48,103 bases of DNA from Ruminococcaceae bacterium UBA7212 (GCA_002490525.1 DKUE01000019.1:1-48103), one strand, 5' to 3'. Positions 15,787-24,849 are shown, counted from the stretch's first letter. Translations and numbers: made by a program. The notes: generated from the sequence alone by a model not told the origin.

Positions 15787-17169
15787 TTATTTCGAAAACA
15801 GTTCCCGCATTTCAGCCATGCGCCCGCAGGACATTCTGCCCTCAGGGCATGTATCCACAAAACAGCTCGGGCCGTAGAACCGGAAAATTTCAGGTGCCGC
15901 GCCGCGCAAAAGACGCAGGGCTTCTACGGCGTGCGTACGGATTTCCCACTGTGCACGCGTGCAGGTGCGCAGGCGCAGGAACAACAGCAATTCGCGTGCG
16001 TTCATTGTGGTTACAATATCCACGGTGTTCCCGCTCATTTGATAATATATAAGGTCGGTTTCGGATACGCCTTCGGCACGCAGTGCTTCGTATTCCGCGC
16101 GCATGCTTTCAAACGCCGCGCAATATTTTTCGAGCAGTACGGGGTTTTCCCGCACTGCGGGGGGGATAATGTATTTTGCGCGGTCCGTATACCGTAAGTC
16201 CGCAATTTCAATCGACTGCATTCTGTGCCGTGTGAAGTGCGTTAATTCCGAAAGGGAAATGCCGTTGAAGCGGAGCGTGAAGCTGACGCTTTCAAGTGCG
16301 CGCGGACGGCTCGACTGTAACAGCGCGGCAATCACTTTTTCAACCGTTTCCCGCGATTCTGCCGCCAGTGCCGCGGTTTCGGAATTCGCCCCGAGGTATT
16401 CAATCAGTGCGTTGCGCACAACGTGTTTTGCCGCATCGGGCGTGTAGGCGAGCAATTCAACCGGCGGTTTTTTCTGCGGATTTTTCGGCAGATTTATAAA
16501 AGACAAATCGGGAATATCCGATTTTGCATTTTCGCTGCGTTTTCCAAAATCACGCAGAATGCCCGGAGTACGTTCTTTTGCCTGTGCGAGCAGCATTTCG
16601 CCGAGCGTGCGGATTTCGGGGTATTGACTGCCGCGTCCGTAGAGCATGGCGCGCAGCATGTGCAAAAATTCACGCCCGTTCACACTGCAAAAGAAATTGC
16701 TGAACAGGCAGTAGGGAAGTAAGAACCGTGCATCTTCTTTTGCAACGCCGCTTTCCGTAAATTCCGTATACAGCGCAAAAAGAGCAGACATGTGCTTTTT
16801 GTAGCGTTCTGTCATATTTGCATCCGAAAACGCAGGCACATAAAAGCCCGCATCCGAAAAGTCCACATAACGGCGGGATTTTACAGTGAACGATGCTAAG
16901 CGGAATTCAATCACAAACTGCTCGACTACTGCGGAAACATTTTGAAACACCAGGTTGTAATAGGTATGTTCTACTACGGAGTTGTGTCCCGAGCGGGTAA
17001 CCTTGTCAATTAAATTTGCATTTTTTTCGGCGTCCTGGCTTTTTGCCCAAATACCGAGCGCGGTGCCCGGTTGGGTAGAAACTCTGCCGCCCGCCGCAGT
17101 AACTTTTTCGCCGCAGTCCGAAAGACCGACCAAAAAAGCGCCGCTTTGATTTAAATCGGAAAACTCCAT
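15787..17169 (-). CDS. thyX: FAD-dependent thymidylate synthase, tandem two-domain ThyX
   Basis: Makes dTMP from dUMP using methylene-THF and FAD/NADPH. At 460 aa it is twice the usual length because two ThyX domains are fused. The N-terminal domain (to about 230) has EFRLASFTVKSRRYVDF, where the normal RHR of the ThyX motif reads EFR. The C-terminal domain has RHRMQSIEIADLRY (RHR kept, but the last part changed) and the usual end NARELLLFLRLRTC, RAQWEIR. Each half lacks part of the signature, so active sites may be built between halves, as ThyX sites lie at subunit interfaces. ATG 17169 fits the AAGGAG spacing; ATG 17175 is too close. It is divergent from tmk, the next pathway step. Confidence 0.85.
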   Translation of the reverse strand: MEFSDLNQSGAFLVGLSDCGEKVTAAGGRVSTQPGTALGIWAKSQDAEKNANLIDKVTRSGHNSVVEHTYYNLVFQNVSAVVEQFVIEFRLASFTVKSRRYVDFSDAGFYVPAFSDANMTERYKKHMSALFALYTEFTESGVAKEDARFLLPYCLFSNFFCSVNGREFLHMLRAMLYGRGSQYPEIRTLGEMLLAQAKERTPGILRDFGKRSENAKSDIPDLSFINLPKNPQKKPPVELLAYTPDAAKHVVRNALIEYLGANSETAALAAESRETVEKVIAALLQSSRPRALESVSFTLRFNGISLSELTHFTRHRMQSIEIADLRYTDRAKYIIPPAVRENPVLLEKYCAAFESMRAEYEALRAEGVSETDLIYYQMSGNTVDIVTTMNARELLLFLRLRTCTRAQWEIRTHAVEALRLLRGAAPEIFRFYGPSCFVDTCPEGRMSCGRMAEMRELFSK

Positions 17170-17199
17170 ATCCATACTCCTTGTGCTGTGATTTGTTTT

Positions 17200-17228
17200 A
17201 TTTTAACATAAATTTAGAAGAACTGCAA
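17200..17228 (-). promoter_or_regulatory. sigma-A promoter of thyX
   Basis: Minus strand TTGCAG (17228-17223), 17-base spacer, TAAAAT (17205-17200). Confidence 0.7.
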
Positions 17229-17271
17229 TTTATTTGTTGAATAATTTTCCCGTGGAATTGCCGTTTGGGCG

Positions 17272-17300
17272 TTGTAAAAAAAGAAAAAATTTGTTATACT
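17272..17300 (+). promoter_or_regulatory. sigma-A promoter of the tmk operon
   Basis: TTGTAA (17272-17277), A-rich 17-base spacer, TATACT (17295-17300). It is back to back with the thyX promoter. Confidence 0.75.
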
Positions 17301-17341
17301 ATCAATTGTATATGTATATCAGCAAGTCGGAGGCGGATTTT

Positions 17342-18004
17342 ATGCACAAGCGATTGGTCGTGATTGAAGGGTTAGACGGCAGCGGTAAGTCCACACAGGT
17401 AGCGCTTTTAAAGGAATACCTTATCACACAAGGAACGCCGGTGCGGCAAATAAAACTGCCCGATTATGATGACCCGTCGAGTACGCTTGTAAAAATGTAT
17501 CTCGGCGGCGAATTCGGCAGTCAGCCCGAGGATGTCAATGTGTATGCCGCCTCTTCTTTTTATGCTGTGGACCGTTACGCCTCGTACCGACGGCACTGGC
17601 AGGCGGATTACGAAGCGGGCACGCTGATTTTGGCAGACCGCTATACCACTTCCAACGCAGTGCATCAGGCGGTGAAGCTGCCTGAGAACGCATGGAAAGA
17701 CTATTTACAGTGGCTGTCGGATTATGAGTATAACAAGCTCGGGATTCCGCGTCCCGACTGTGTTGTTTTTTTGGATATGCCCGTTGAGGTTTCGCAAAAG
17801 CTGATGACTGCTCGGTACGGCGGGGAGGAACGCAAAAAAGATGTGCACGAGGCAAATGTGCAGTATCTGCATGCCTGCCGCAGGGCGGCGCTGTTTGCAG
17901 CGAAAGAACTCGGTTGGTCGGTGGTGACCTGTGCCGCGGGCGGGCAGCCGTTGCCTATCGAGCAAATTCATGCGGAAATTTTAAGGAAAATAAATTTAAG
18001 GTGA
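17342..18004 (+). CDS. tmk: thymidylate kinase (dTMP kinase)
   Basis: Phosphorylates dTMP to dTDP in the cytosol. The 220-aa protein has the P-loop GLDGSGKST (residues 10-18), the LADRYTTSN motif (DRY), and a lid region with ARYGGEERKKDVHE. The lid is rich in basic residues. Length is typical. ATG 17342 is preceded by CGGAGG at good spacing, and the promoter at 17272 excludes the longer open frame. It is the first gene of a probable operon that continues with the DUF2156 gene, whose ribosome site overlaps the tmk stop. thyX is divergent next door, so the two consecutive steps to dTDP are neighbours. Confidence 0.93.
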   Translation: MHKRLVVIEGLDGSGKSTQVALLKEYLITQGTPVRQIKLPDYDDPSSTLVKMYLGGEFGSQPEDVNVYAASSFYAVDRYASYRRHWQADYEAGTLILADRYTTSNAVHQAVKLPENAWKDYLQWLSDYEYNKLGIPRPDCVVFLDMPVEVSQKLMTARYGGEERKKDVHEANVQYLHACRRAALFAAKELGWSVVTCAAGGQPLPIEQIHAEILRKINLR

Positions 18005-18010
18005 CTTTTT

Positions 18011-18898
18011 GTGCTGGAATTTAAAAAGCCGGAGCTTTCCGACCAACAATGGGTTACGGAGATTATGCGGTCTTCTGGGGAGCTTGCGTGTGAATACTGT
18101 TTCGGAAATTTGTATATGTGGTCGTCTGTTTATGACAATACCGTAACAGAGTACAAGGGGCTGTTTTTGGCGCGTGACGGCAACGAACGTCCGATGTATC
18201 TGTTTCCCTGCGGTGAAGGGGATAAAAAAGGTGCTGTGGAAGAATTACTGCGCTGTGCAAAAGAGGACGGTGCACCGCTGACACTCTACTGCTTAACGCC
18301 GAAAAAGGTGCGGGAACTCGACTGCCTGATGCCTGACAAATTTGAATATATCCCAATGCGGGAATATTTTGATTATATTTACAATACGGAGGATTTGGTC
18401 TCTCTTGCGGGGCGCAAATACCACGGCAAACGCAACCATATTTCGTTTTTCAAAAAGAATTTCAACTGGCGCTATGAATCGTTGACGGAGAAAAATATGG
18501 ACGCGTGCCTGAAAATGAATGATTTGTGGGAAACAGCGAATCAAGAGAAAAATCCCGAAGAAATCGGCAATGAGCTGATTGCCATTCGGCGCGGTTTTGC
18601 GCAGTTTGACCGTTTGGGCTTTACAGGCGGTGTACTGTATGCGAACGACCGTATTGTCGGTTATACCTTCGGCGAAGCGCTCAATGATACCGTTTTTTGT
18701 ACGCATGTGGAAAAGGCATTTGCCGATGTGCGCGGTGCATATCCTACAATCAACCGCGAATTTGCCGCCCATGCGCTGACTGCCTATAAATTTATCAATC
18801 GGGAAGAGGATACGGGCAGCGAGGGGCTGCGCAAGGCGAAGGAATCCTATTATCCCGCCGTGTTGCTGCCGAAATACCGCGCTGTGTATAAAGGATGA
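18011..18898 (+). CDS. DUF2156 protein (phosphatidylglycerol lysyltransferase C-terminal-like)
   Basis: A 295-aa soluble protein made of two GNAT-like folds, related to the catalytic domain of MprF aminoacyl-phosphatidylglycerol synthases but without the flippase helices. Visible family segments are CEYCFGNLYMWSSVY (about 24-38), the GRKYHGKRNHISFFKKNF motif (about 134-151) and VEKAFADVRGAYPTINREF near 240. Its role is not established; transfer of an aminoacyl group to a lipid or wall precursor is inference from the fold. GTG 18011 is used because AAGGTGA, overlapping the tmk stop, is the ribosome site. The GNAT gene follows within 6 bases. Confidence 0.85.
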   Translation: MLEFKKPELSDQQWVTEIMRSSGELACEYCFGNLYMWSSVYDNTVTEYKGLFLARDGNERPMYLFPCGEGDKKGAVEELLRCAKEDGAPLTLYCLTPKKVRELDCLMPDKFEYIPMREYFDYIYNTEDLVSLAGRKYHGKRNHISFFKKNFNWRYESLTEKNMDACLKMNDLWETANQEKNPEEIGNELIAIRRGFAQFDRLGFTGGVLYANDRIVGYTFGEALNDTVFCTHVEKAFADVRGAYPTINREFAAHALTAYKFINREEDTGSEGLRKAKESYYPAVLLPKYRAVYKG

Positions 18899-18904
18899 GT
18901 GCTT

Positions 18905-19696
18905 ATGTTGCTTCGCACGGCAAAAACGGAAGATATTTCCGCACTGTATGCCATTTGGCAAGAGGCGTTCGGTGATACGGCGGAAACGGTTGATTTATTT
19001 TTTGACACCTGCTTTCAGAAGAAAAATACATTGGTTGCCGTTTGTGACGGGCAGGTACGCTCGGTTGTCTACTTGCTTCGAAATGTACTGCAATACGGCG
19101 AAAAATCATTTACAGCTTCTTATATTTACGCCGCCGCAACCGAAAAAGTCTATCGCGGCAAAGGCCTTATGCGTGCTTTGCTCACCTATGCCGCAGAAAC
19201 CGAATCCGTGCGCGGTACGGATTTTCTGTATCTCGTGCCCGCAAATACGCATTTGTTTCAATATTATGAGAAATGCGGTTTTCGCACTGCTTTCGGAAAG
19301 CAGATTTGCACATTTTCCCGTGCAGGGCTGCAAGCCTTTGCCGAGATTTCAGAATGTACCGTGCCGTATATTGCTTGGAAACGTGAAGTTTTGCAGTATG
19401 CCGAAAGACTGGCACAGCAGTTCGGCGAATACAGTCTTTCGGGTGCAAACGGCTTTGCTGTATGGGCGCAAACAGGAGAATGTGCTGAAGTCTCAGAACT
19501 TTATGCCGCAGACAGCAGGCTTTCCGAATTGCTTCACGAACTTTTGCAAGCCTGCAAAGCCATTCAGTTTACATTGTCTTTGCCGTGTACAGCGGCAACT
19601 GAAAAGTGCGAAAGCACCGCAATGCTGAAAGCTTTATCACAACGCGCAAAAGCACAGAATATAAAACATGCTTACATCGGCTTGACTTTGGGCTGA
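18905..19696 (+). CDS. GNAT family N-acetyltransferase, two-domain
   Basis: A 263-aa acetyltransferase. The N-terminal half is a regular GNAT with acetyl-CoA loop VYRGKGLMRALL (about residues 81-92), beginning RTAKTEDISALYAIWQEAFGD. The C-terminal half is a degenerate second domain without the CoA loop (Eis-like layout). The substrate is not visible. ATG 18905 gives nine bases to AAGGA; GTG 18899 is an alternative start. It is joined closely to the DUF2156 gene, suggesting related work, possibly on wall or lipid precursors (inference). Confidence 0.85.
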   Translation: MLLRTAKTEDISALYAIWQEAFGDTAETVDLFFDTCFQKKNTLVAVCDGQVRSVVYLLRNVLQYGEKSFTASYIYAAATEKVYRGKGLMRALLTYAAETESVRGTDFLYLVPANTHLFQYYEKCGFRTAFGKQICTFSRAGLQAFAEISECTVPYIAWKREVLQYAERLAQQFGEYSLSGANGFAVWAQTGECAEVSELYAADSRLSELLHELLQACKAIQFTLSLPCTAATEKCESTAMLKALSQRAKAQNIKHAYIGLTLG

Positions 19697-19719
19697 GTCT
19701 TTGAAAAGTGAGGGAAAGT

Positions 19720-20262
19720 ATGATTTACGTATTTTTAGCAGACGGATTTGAAGAAATTGAAGCGCTGGCTCCCGTGGATTTACTGCGCCGCGCAGGGCTT
19801 ACCGTGCAGACAGTCGGCGTAACGGGGAAAACCGTAACCGGCAATCACAATATTTCCGTTACGGCGGATGTTCTGCCTAATGAAGTGAAGCTGAACAAGG
19901 ATGTACAGGCGATTGTTCTGCCCGGCGGAACACCGGGGGCAATGCACCTCGATGCGGATGAAACCGTTTCGAGAGCTGTCGCCTTTGCCGCCGAAAACAA
20001 TAAATTGCTGTGTGCGATTTGTGCAGCGCCCTTCCTGCTCGGCAAGCGAGGGCTGTTAAACGGAAAAGAAGCGATTTGTTATCCCGGTTTTGAAAAGGAT
20101 TTGGCGGGTGCGGTCGTTTCCGAGCAGTTCGTTTGCCGAGACGGCAATATCATTACTGCTAAAGGGATGGGTGTTGCCACGGAATTCGGACTGAAAATTG
20201 TAGAAGCCTTACTGGATGAAAAAACAGCGTCGGAGCTTCGTACGATGATTCAAAGCATATGA
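19720..20262 (+). CDS. DJ-1/PfpI family protein (DJ-1 subfamily)
   Basis: A 180-aa flavodoxin-like protein. It has the DJ-1 subfamily start FLADGFEEIEALAPVDLLRRAG (the conserved Glu is in GFEEIEA) and the nucleophile elbow ICAAP with the reactive Cys near residue 100. Members act as glyoxalase/deglycase-like enzymes or stress chaperones; which one applies is unresolved. ATG 19720 has GAGGG seven bases upstream. Its last four bases overlap the start of the cyclo-ligase gene (ATGA at 20259), so the two are translationally coupled. Confidence 0.9.
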   Translation: MIYVFLADGFEEIEALAPVDLLRRAGLTVQTVGVTGKTVTGNHNISVTADVLPNEVKLNKDVQAIVLPGGTPGAMHLDADETVSRAVAFAAENNKLLCAICAAPFLLGKRGLLNGKEAICYPGFEKDLAGAVVSEQFVCRDGNIITAKGMGVATEFGLKIVEALLDEKTASELRTMIQSI

Positions 20263-20843
20263 GTATACAGGATATCCGTCCCGAAAAGCGCCGTCTGCGT
20301 GCGGAATGTAAACAGAGACGCCGTGCAATGTCTGCGGCGCAAAAAGCGCAGTCGGACGCCGCGATTACAGAGCGCTTTTTGGCGTCACGGCAATACAGTG
20401 AAAATGATATATTGTTTTGTTATGTTTCTACAGAGATTGAGGCGGATACACGCGAAATTCTGCACCGTGCTATAGCGGACGGCAAAACCGTTGCCGTACC
20501 GCGGTGTATTGACGGCACGCGTAAAATGGATTTTTATATCTTGCAGGATATGTCAGCACTGGAAGCGGGCGCGTTCGGCGTGTCGGAGCCGAATCCTGCC
20601 ATGTGCAAAAAAATGACGGATTTTTCCGCAGGACTTTGCATTATTCCCGCGCTGGCGTTTGACAAATCGGGATACCGACTGGGTTACGGCAAAGGCTATT
20701 ACGACCGTTTCCTTGCCGAATTTTCGGGGGAGACACTGGGTTTGGTGTATGATTGCTGTTTCTATGACCATTTGCCCCGCGGTAAATTTGACCTTGCCGC
20801 ACAGTGGGTTATAACGGAGTCAGATATATGGAAAGCAAATTGA
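20259..20843 (+). CDS. 5-formyltetrahydrofolate cyclo-ligase
   Basis: Converts 5-formyl-THF with ATP to 5,10-methenyl-THF, returning the storage or inhibitory folate to the one-carbon pool used by ThyX and purine synthesis. The 194-aa protein starts with the basic KRRLRAECKQRRRAMS helix. It contains the phosphate-binding end LGYGKGYYDRFL (near residues 146-157) and the IIPALAFDKSGYRLGYGKG segment. Length and motifs match MTHFS/YgfA. It is coupled to the DJ-1 gene by an ATGA overlap and lies about 50 bases before mltG. Confidence 0.93.
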   Translation: MSIQDIRPEKRRLRAECKQRRRAMSAAQKAQSDAAITERFLASRQYSENDILFCYVSTEIEADTREILHRAIADGKTVAVPRCIDGTRKMDFYILQDMSALEAGAFGVSEPNPAMCKKMTDFSAGLCIIPALAFDKSGYRLGYGKGYYDRFLAEFSGETLGLVYDCCFYDHLPRGKFDLAAQWVITESDIWKAN

Positions 20844-20895
20844 ACCGTTTGCCGTACGGAATTGAAATGGATGATTTGAAAGGAGGCTTTTTGTT

Positions 20896-22542
20896 ATGCA
20901 TGATGATTTACGCGATTTTTTTAATGAAGATGCTTACAATGAGCTTTTGAACGAATATGCCGAAGAGGACGCCAAAAAGGCACAGCAGAATACGGCGGCT
21001 TCGAAATCGGTTTCTTCGGACACACGGCGCATACCGACAGGGCGCGAACTGCATACGCATACACAGCAGCCGTCCGCACACCGTTCCGCCGCGCATCACG
21101 CCGATGCACAGGTGCGGCGTGCCGAACCGGAACGGCCGACTGCACCGCTGATGTCTGCCGCGCCACCGAAAAATTTCAAATTGGAAATTAAAGATTTAGA
21201 TGCGGAATTTAATACAGATGCCGAGGCACGTGCACAGCGTGCCGCAAATGCGGAAAATGCACGCCGTCAGCGTGCGGCGCAAATCGTTCGGCAGGGTGCG
21301 TTTGAGAATTTCCCCGATGTCATTCGTAAGCGCAAGCCCGTGCAGCATGCAGAGGCGCAGGAGCTTGTTACAGAGGATTTTGCACAGGCAAGCGAAGCGG
21401 CGGTTAAAGAATCCCACGCAAAACTCAATTGGGAAACGGTTCGCGCCTTTCTTATTAAAAACAAGAGGGCTTGGATTATCCTTTTGATTTGTGTTGCCGC
21501 GTCTGTTTTACTTTCGGTATATACCATCAGCTGTATGAACGATGTTTTCGCGATTCATCGCGACAGTGAAACGGTTGTGACCGTGAATATTCCCGCAGAT
21601 GTCCATACAAAAGATGTTTTGAAAATTTTACAGGACAATGATTTAATTCATCACCGTCATTTCTGCTGGGTAGTTTCTAAGGTGATTCGATTTAAAGATG
21701 ACAACTATTTAACGGGCGTCTATTATGTCACTGCTTCTATGGGCTTTGAAAAGATGCTCACGACCTTTAAACAGCCTACGACTACAGGGGAAACGGTTAC
21801 CCTGACCTTTCCCGAGGGTTTTACGGCAGACCAGATTTTTGAAAAACTCGAAAAATATAAGGTCTGTACTGCAGCGGCGATGTATCAAACCATGCAGGAT
21901 GTGGATTTCAGCAGTGAATTTTCTTTTATTGCCGAAATGGATAATAAGGAGATGCGCTACCGCATGCTGGAAGGCTATTTGTATCCCGATACCTATGAAT
22001 TCTATGTCGGGGAGTCTCCGTCCAGTGTTCTGCGTAAATTCTTGAACAATTTCAGCAAAAAGTGGACAGACGAATATGCCGAGCAGGCCAAGAAGCTGAA
22101 TATGTCGGTGGATGATATTATTACGCTTGCATCCATCATTCAGAAAGAGGCATTCGGCGCGGAGCAGTCCCCGTTGGTTTCCTCGGTCCTGCACAATCGT
22201 CTGAATAAGTCGGGGCTGTACCCGTCACTCCAATGCGACTCCACAACGGTATATATCAACGAATATATTCAGAAAAACACCAAAAGCGCGGTGGAATTGG
22301 CACGCTTTACCGACCGTTACAGCTCCTATAAATGCGCGGGTCTGCCGGTGGGCTCTATCTGCAACCCCGGTGACGACGCGATAAAAGCCGCACTGTATCC
22401 CGAAAAAACCGACTACTATTTCTTGGCGCACGATGTCAATAAAAAGTTGTATCTCGCACGCAACGACAATGAACGCCGCTCCAACAATCTGGCCATTCTC
22501 AATGCGAATGCGGAAGCGGAAAAGAAAAAAACCAACGGATAA
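20896..22542 (+). CDS. mltG: endolytic murein transglycosylase MltG
   Basis: Cuts nascent glycan strands at the membrane and so sets strand length. The 548-aa protein has a long, disordered cytoplasmic N-terminus (about 190 residues, Ala/Gln/His-rich with coiled stretches), one membrane helix at 191-213, a LysM-like subdomain, and the YceG catalytic domain with LASIIQKEAFG (catalytic E418), VLHNRLN and LYPSLQCDSTTVY. The N-terminal cytoplasmic tail is much longer than in E. coli MltG and is typical of Gram-positive members. AAAGGAGG precedes ATG 20896. The order mltG then U32 peptidase matches the mltG (yrrL)-yrrN-yrrO region of Bacillus. Confidence 0.93.
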   Translation: MHDDLRDFFNEDAYNELLNEYAEEDAKKAQQNTAASKSVSSDTRRIPTGRELHTHTQQPSAHRSAAHHADAQVRRAEPERPTAPLMSAAPPKNFKLEIKDLDAEFNTDAEARAQRAANAENARRQRAAQIVRQGAFENFPDVIRKRKPVQHAEAQELVTEDFAQASEAAVKESHAKLNWETVRAFLIKNKRAWIILLICVAASVLLSVYTISCMNDVFAIHRDSETVVTVNIPADVHTKDVLKILQDNDLIHHRHFCWVVSKVIRFKDDNYLTGVYYVTASMGFEKMLTTFKQPTTTGETVTLTFPEGFTADQIFEKLEKYKVCTAAAMYQTMQDVDFSSEFSFIAEMDNKEMRYRMLEGYLYPDTYEFYVGESPSSVLRKFLNNFSKKWTDEYAEQAKKLNMSVDDIITLASIIQKEAFGAEQSPLVSSVLHNRLNKSGLYPSLQCDSTTVYINEYIQKNTKSAVELARFTDRYSSYKCAGLPVGSICNPGDDAIKAALYPEKTDYYFLAHDVNKKLYLARNDNERRSNNLAILNANAEAEKKKTNG

Positions 22543-22561
22543 GAAAGAAGGATAACTCTGT

Positions 22562-23791
22562 ATGCTGACACGCAAACCCGAATTACTTTGCCCGGCAGGT
22601 GACCAAGAACGGCTGGCGGCGGCGCTGTATTTCGGCGCGGATGCCGTATATCTCGGCGGCGAAGCGTTCGGTATGCGTGCCGCACCGCAGAATTTCACCT
22701 TTGACGCTTTGCGTCTTGCCGTTAAACAGGTACATGCGCAGGGGGCGAAGGTGTATTTGACGTGCAACACCCTGCCGAGAAATGACGAGCTTGCCGACCT
22801 GCCCGCATTTTTGGAGCATGCGGCAGACTGCGGCGTAGATGCATTTATTGTAGCCGATTTCGGCGTGCTGGCATATTGCAAAAGGTATGCTGAAAAAATC
22901 CCCGTGCATATTTCAACACAGGCGGGGATTGTGAATTTTGCCGCCGCACGGCAGTTTTACGAGTTGGGTGCACAGCGCATTGTGACCGCACGGGAACTGT
23001 CGCTTACAGATATTGCCGAGATTCGCGCCAAAACACCGAAGGCATTGGAAATTGAATGTTTCGTGCACGGCGCTATGTGTGTTTCCTTTTCGGGGCGGTG
23101 CCTTTTGTCTAACTACCTTTTGGGGCGCGACGCCAACCGCGGTGCGTGTGCACAGCCGTGCCGATGGGAATATGCACTGATGGAGAAAAAACGCGATGGG
23201 CTGTATTTTCCGATTGCAGAAGATACAAACGGCACCTATATTCTTAACTCGAAGGATATGTGCATGATTGAGCATATTCCCGCACTGGTTGCGGCGGGTA
23301 TAGACAGCTTTAAAATCGAGGGAAGGGCGAAATCCGCCTATTACGCGGCGGTGATTACGAATGCTTACCGTGCGGCGATTGACGGTTATCTGCAATCTCC
23401 CGTACCCGATTATGTACCCGCACCGTGGATTGTGGACGAGACGAAAAAAGTCAGCTACCGTGAATACTGCACGGGCTTTTATTTCGGAGACCCGACCGAG
23501 GACGCAAATATAAGCTATGCGGGCGGTTATGTCCGTACATGGGATGTCGCAGGCGTGGTTGATAACGCTGACGGCGAATATATCACGGTCAGTCAGCGCA
23601 ATAAATTCTGTGTCGGCGATACCTTGGAATTGCTTGAACGCGGGAAAGCACCTGTGCAGTTTACTGTGACGGAAATGCTGGATGAAAACGGCATACCGAT
23701 AGAGGCCGCACCGCATCCAATGATGAAACTACGCATCCGCAGTGCGCTTTGTCCGAAATCAGGTGCACTGCTCAGAAAGCAGGCAGATTAA
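22562..23791 (+). CDS. U32 family protein, tRNA 5-hydroxyuridine synthase TrhP-like
   Basis: U32 family proteins once called peptidases include TrhP (YegQ; YrrN/YrrO in Bacillus), which helps hydroxylate tRNA U34, and RlhA. The 409-aa protein starts KPELLCPAGDQERLAAALYFGADAVYLGG (quoted here in meaning; residues 5-33). It has the U32 signature region ECFVHGAMCVSFSGRC (about 162-177) and further Cys in GACAQPCRWEY that with it can hold an iron-sulfur cluster. A C-terminal beta domain follows. The size and the mltG neighbour favour the YrrO/TrhP2 type. GAAGG stands before ATG 22562. The acyltransferase gene starts 1 base after the stop. Confidence 0.88.
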   Translation: MLTRKPELLCPAGDQERLAAALYFGADAVYLGGEAFGMRAAPQNFTFDALRLAVKQVHAQGAKVYLTCNTLPRNDELADLPAFLEHAADCGVDAFIVADFGVLAYCKRYAEKIPVHISTQAGIVNFAAARQFYELGAQRIVTARELSLTDIAEIRAKTPKALEIECFVHGAMCVSFSGRCLLSNYLLGRDANRGACAQPCRWEYALMEKKRDGLYFPIAEDTNGTYILNSKDMCMIEHIPALVAAGIDSFKIEGRAKSAYYAAVITNAYRAAIDGYLQSPVPDYVPAPWIVDETKKVSYREYCTGFYFGDPTEDANISYAGGYVRTWDVAGVVDNADGEYITVSQRNKFCVGDTLELLERGKAPVQFTVTEMLDENGIPIEAAPHPMMKLRIRSALCPKSGALLRKQAD

Positions 23792-23792
23792 A

Positions 23793-24659
23793 ATGGATTT
23801 GGATTTTATCAAAGATTTATGTGAGAAAATCAATTTGTCACCCGAGGCGAGCGAAACGGCGCTTCGGGTGCTTTTGACGGAGAAAAAATCCATCCGACGC
23901 GCGCAGAAACATGCGGATTTGACACATTTATATATACCTTACCGCCGTCTGCACAAAAACCGCGCGAACGGTGCGGCATTTTGTTTGGGATTTGCGCTTG
24001 CCGAGGCGGAACGTGCCTTTGTCCGTTATCAAGAGCTGAATATTCCTGAAGAAGTATATTATGACACGATGCGCGACATTTCTATTTGGACGCATACCTG
24101 TGCGCGTGAGGAAAATATCATCGGGCTTTGCGAGCTTTCGTGGATTCGCCACACATTGTATTTGAATTTGTTTCGCATCGGGCGGCTGCAATACCAGTTT
24201 TTTAAAACGAACCACACTGTTTCGGGCATCTCACTGCATGCACAGCGAACTGTGCCGATTGGAAACAGACAGCCTGTGCTGAATATCCATATTCCCGAGG
24301 ATGGACGGCTGGATTCTTTGGCATGTCAGCACTCCTTGCAGGAAGCCCGAATTTTTTTTGAAAAATATTTTCCGAAATACAAGTACGCTGGCTTTGTATG
24401 CGACAGCTGGCTTTTAGACAGGCATAATGCGCAGTTTATGCGGGAGGACAGCAATATTATGCGCTTTTCCGCTCTGTTTGACTGCGTGGTGCAAACCAAT
24501 TCGGAAAACGGTGAACTCCTGCGCCGTTTGTGGGGTATACATCAGGCAAGCCGAGCAGAGTTGACGGAGCTCCCTGAAAATACGGATTTGCAAAAACGTG
24601 CAAAGCAGTATCTTTTGGCGGGCGGAAAAACAGGGAACGGTTACGGCTTTATTATTTGA
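23793..24659 (+). CDS. acyltransferase-domain protein (DUF5596 plus GNAT-like C-terminal half)
   Basis: A 288-aa protein of the type annotated as acyltransferase domain-containing in Clostridia. A helical N-terminal DUF5596-like part (to about 125) is followed by a GNAT-like C-terminal part, recognisable by LYLNLFRIGRLQYQFF, VLNIHIPEDGRL, FFEKYFPKYKYAGFVCDSWLLD and SNIMRF. Substrate unknown. ATG 23793 lies 1 base after the U32 stop with only a weak AGGCAG site, so it is probably translated by coupling. It ends the tmk-to-acyltransferase block and is followed by a palindrome-rich gap. Confidence 0.75.
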   Translation: MDLDFIKDLCEKINLSPEASETALRVLLTEKKSIRRAQKHADLTHLYIPYRRLHKNRANGAAFCLGFALAEAERAFVRYQELNIPEEVYYDTMRDISIWTHTCAREENIIGLCELSWIRHTLYLNLFRIGRLQYQFFKTNHTVSGISLHAQRTVPIGNRQPVLNIHIPEDGRLDSLACQHSLQEARIFFEKYFPKYKYAGFVCDSWLLDRHNAQFMREDSNIMRFSALFDCVVQTNSENGELLRRLWGIHQASRAELTELPENTDLQKRAKQYLLAGGKTGNGYGFII

Positions 24660-24669
24660 AAACCGCATG

Positions 24670-24719
24670 AACGCGCCCTCAGTGAGGGAGAGGCACGGCA
24701 TAGCCGTGACGGGGGCGTT
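24670..24719. repeat. cloverleaf-like palindromic element with T run
   Basis: Outer arms AACGCGCCC / GGGGCGTT (24670-24678, 24712-24719) enclose two inner palindromes, CCCTC/GAGGG (24676-24688) and CACGGC/GCCGTG (24694-24708). TTTT follows. The layout suits a small dispersed repeat that also works as the terminator of the upstream operon. Confidence 0.6.
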
Positions 24720-24754
24720 TTGATGCTTCGTTAACCATAGTTGCACGCGTTCGA

Positions 24755-24774
24755 ACACGCCCAAAAGGGCGTGT
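24755..24774. repeat. perfect hairpin, eight-base stem
   Basis: ACACGCCC (24755-24762), AAAA loop, GGGCGTGT (24767-24774), with no T run after it. With the element at 24670 it fills the 190-base gap before the PBP gene. No clear promoter is seen between 24775 and 24850. Confidence 0.55.
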
Positions 24775-24849
24775 CCTGCGGGCACTTTTCAACAAATTTA
24801 CGGATAACCCACTTACCTTTGTTTCATACTAAAACAGAGGTGTTTTGTT

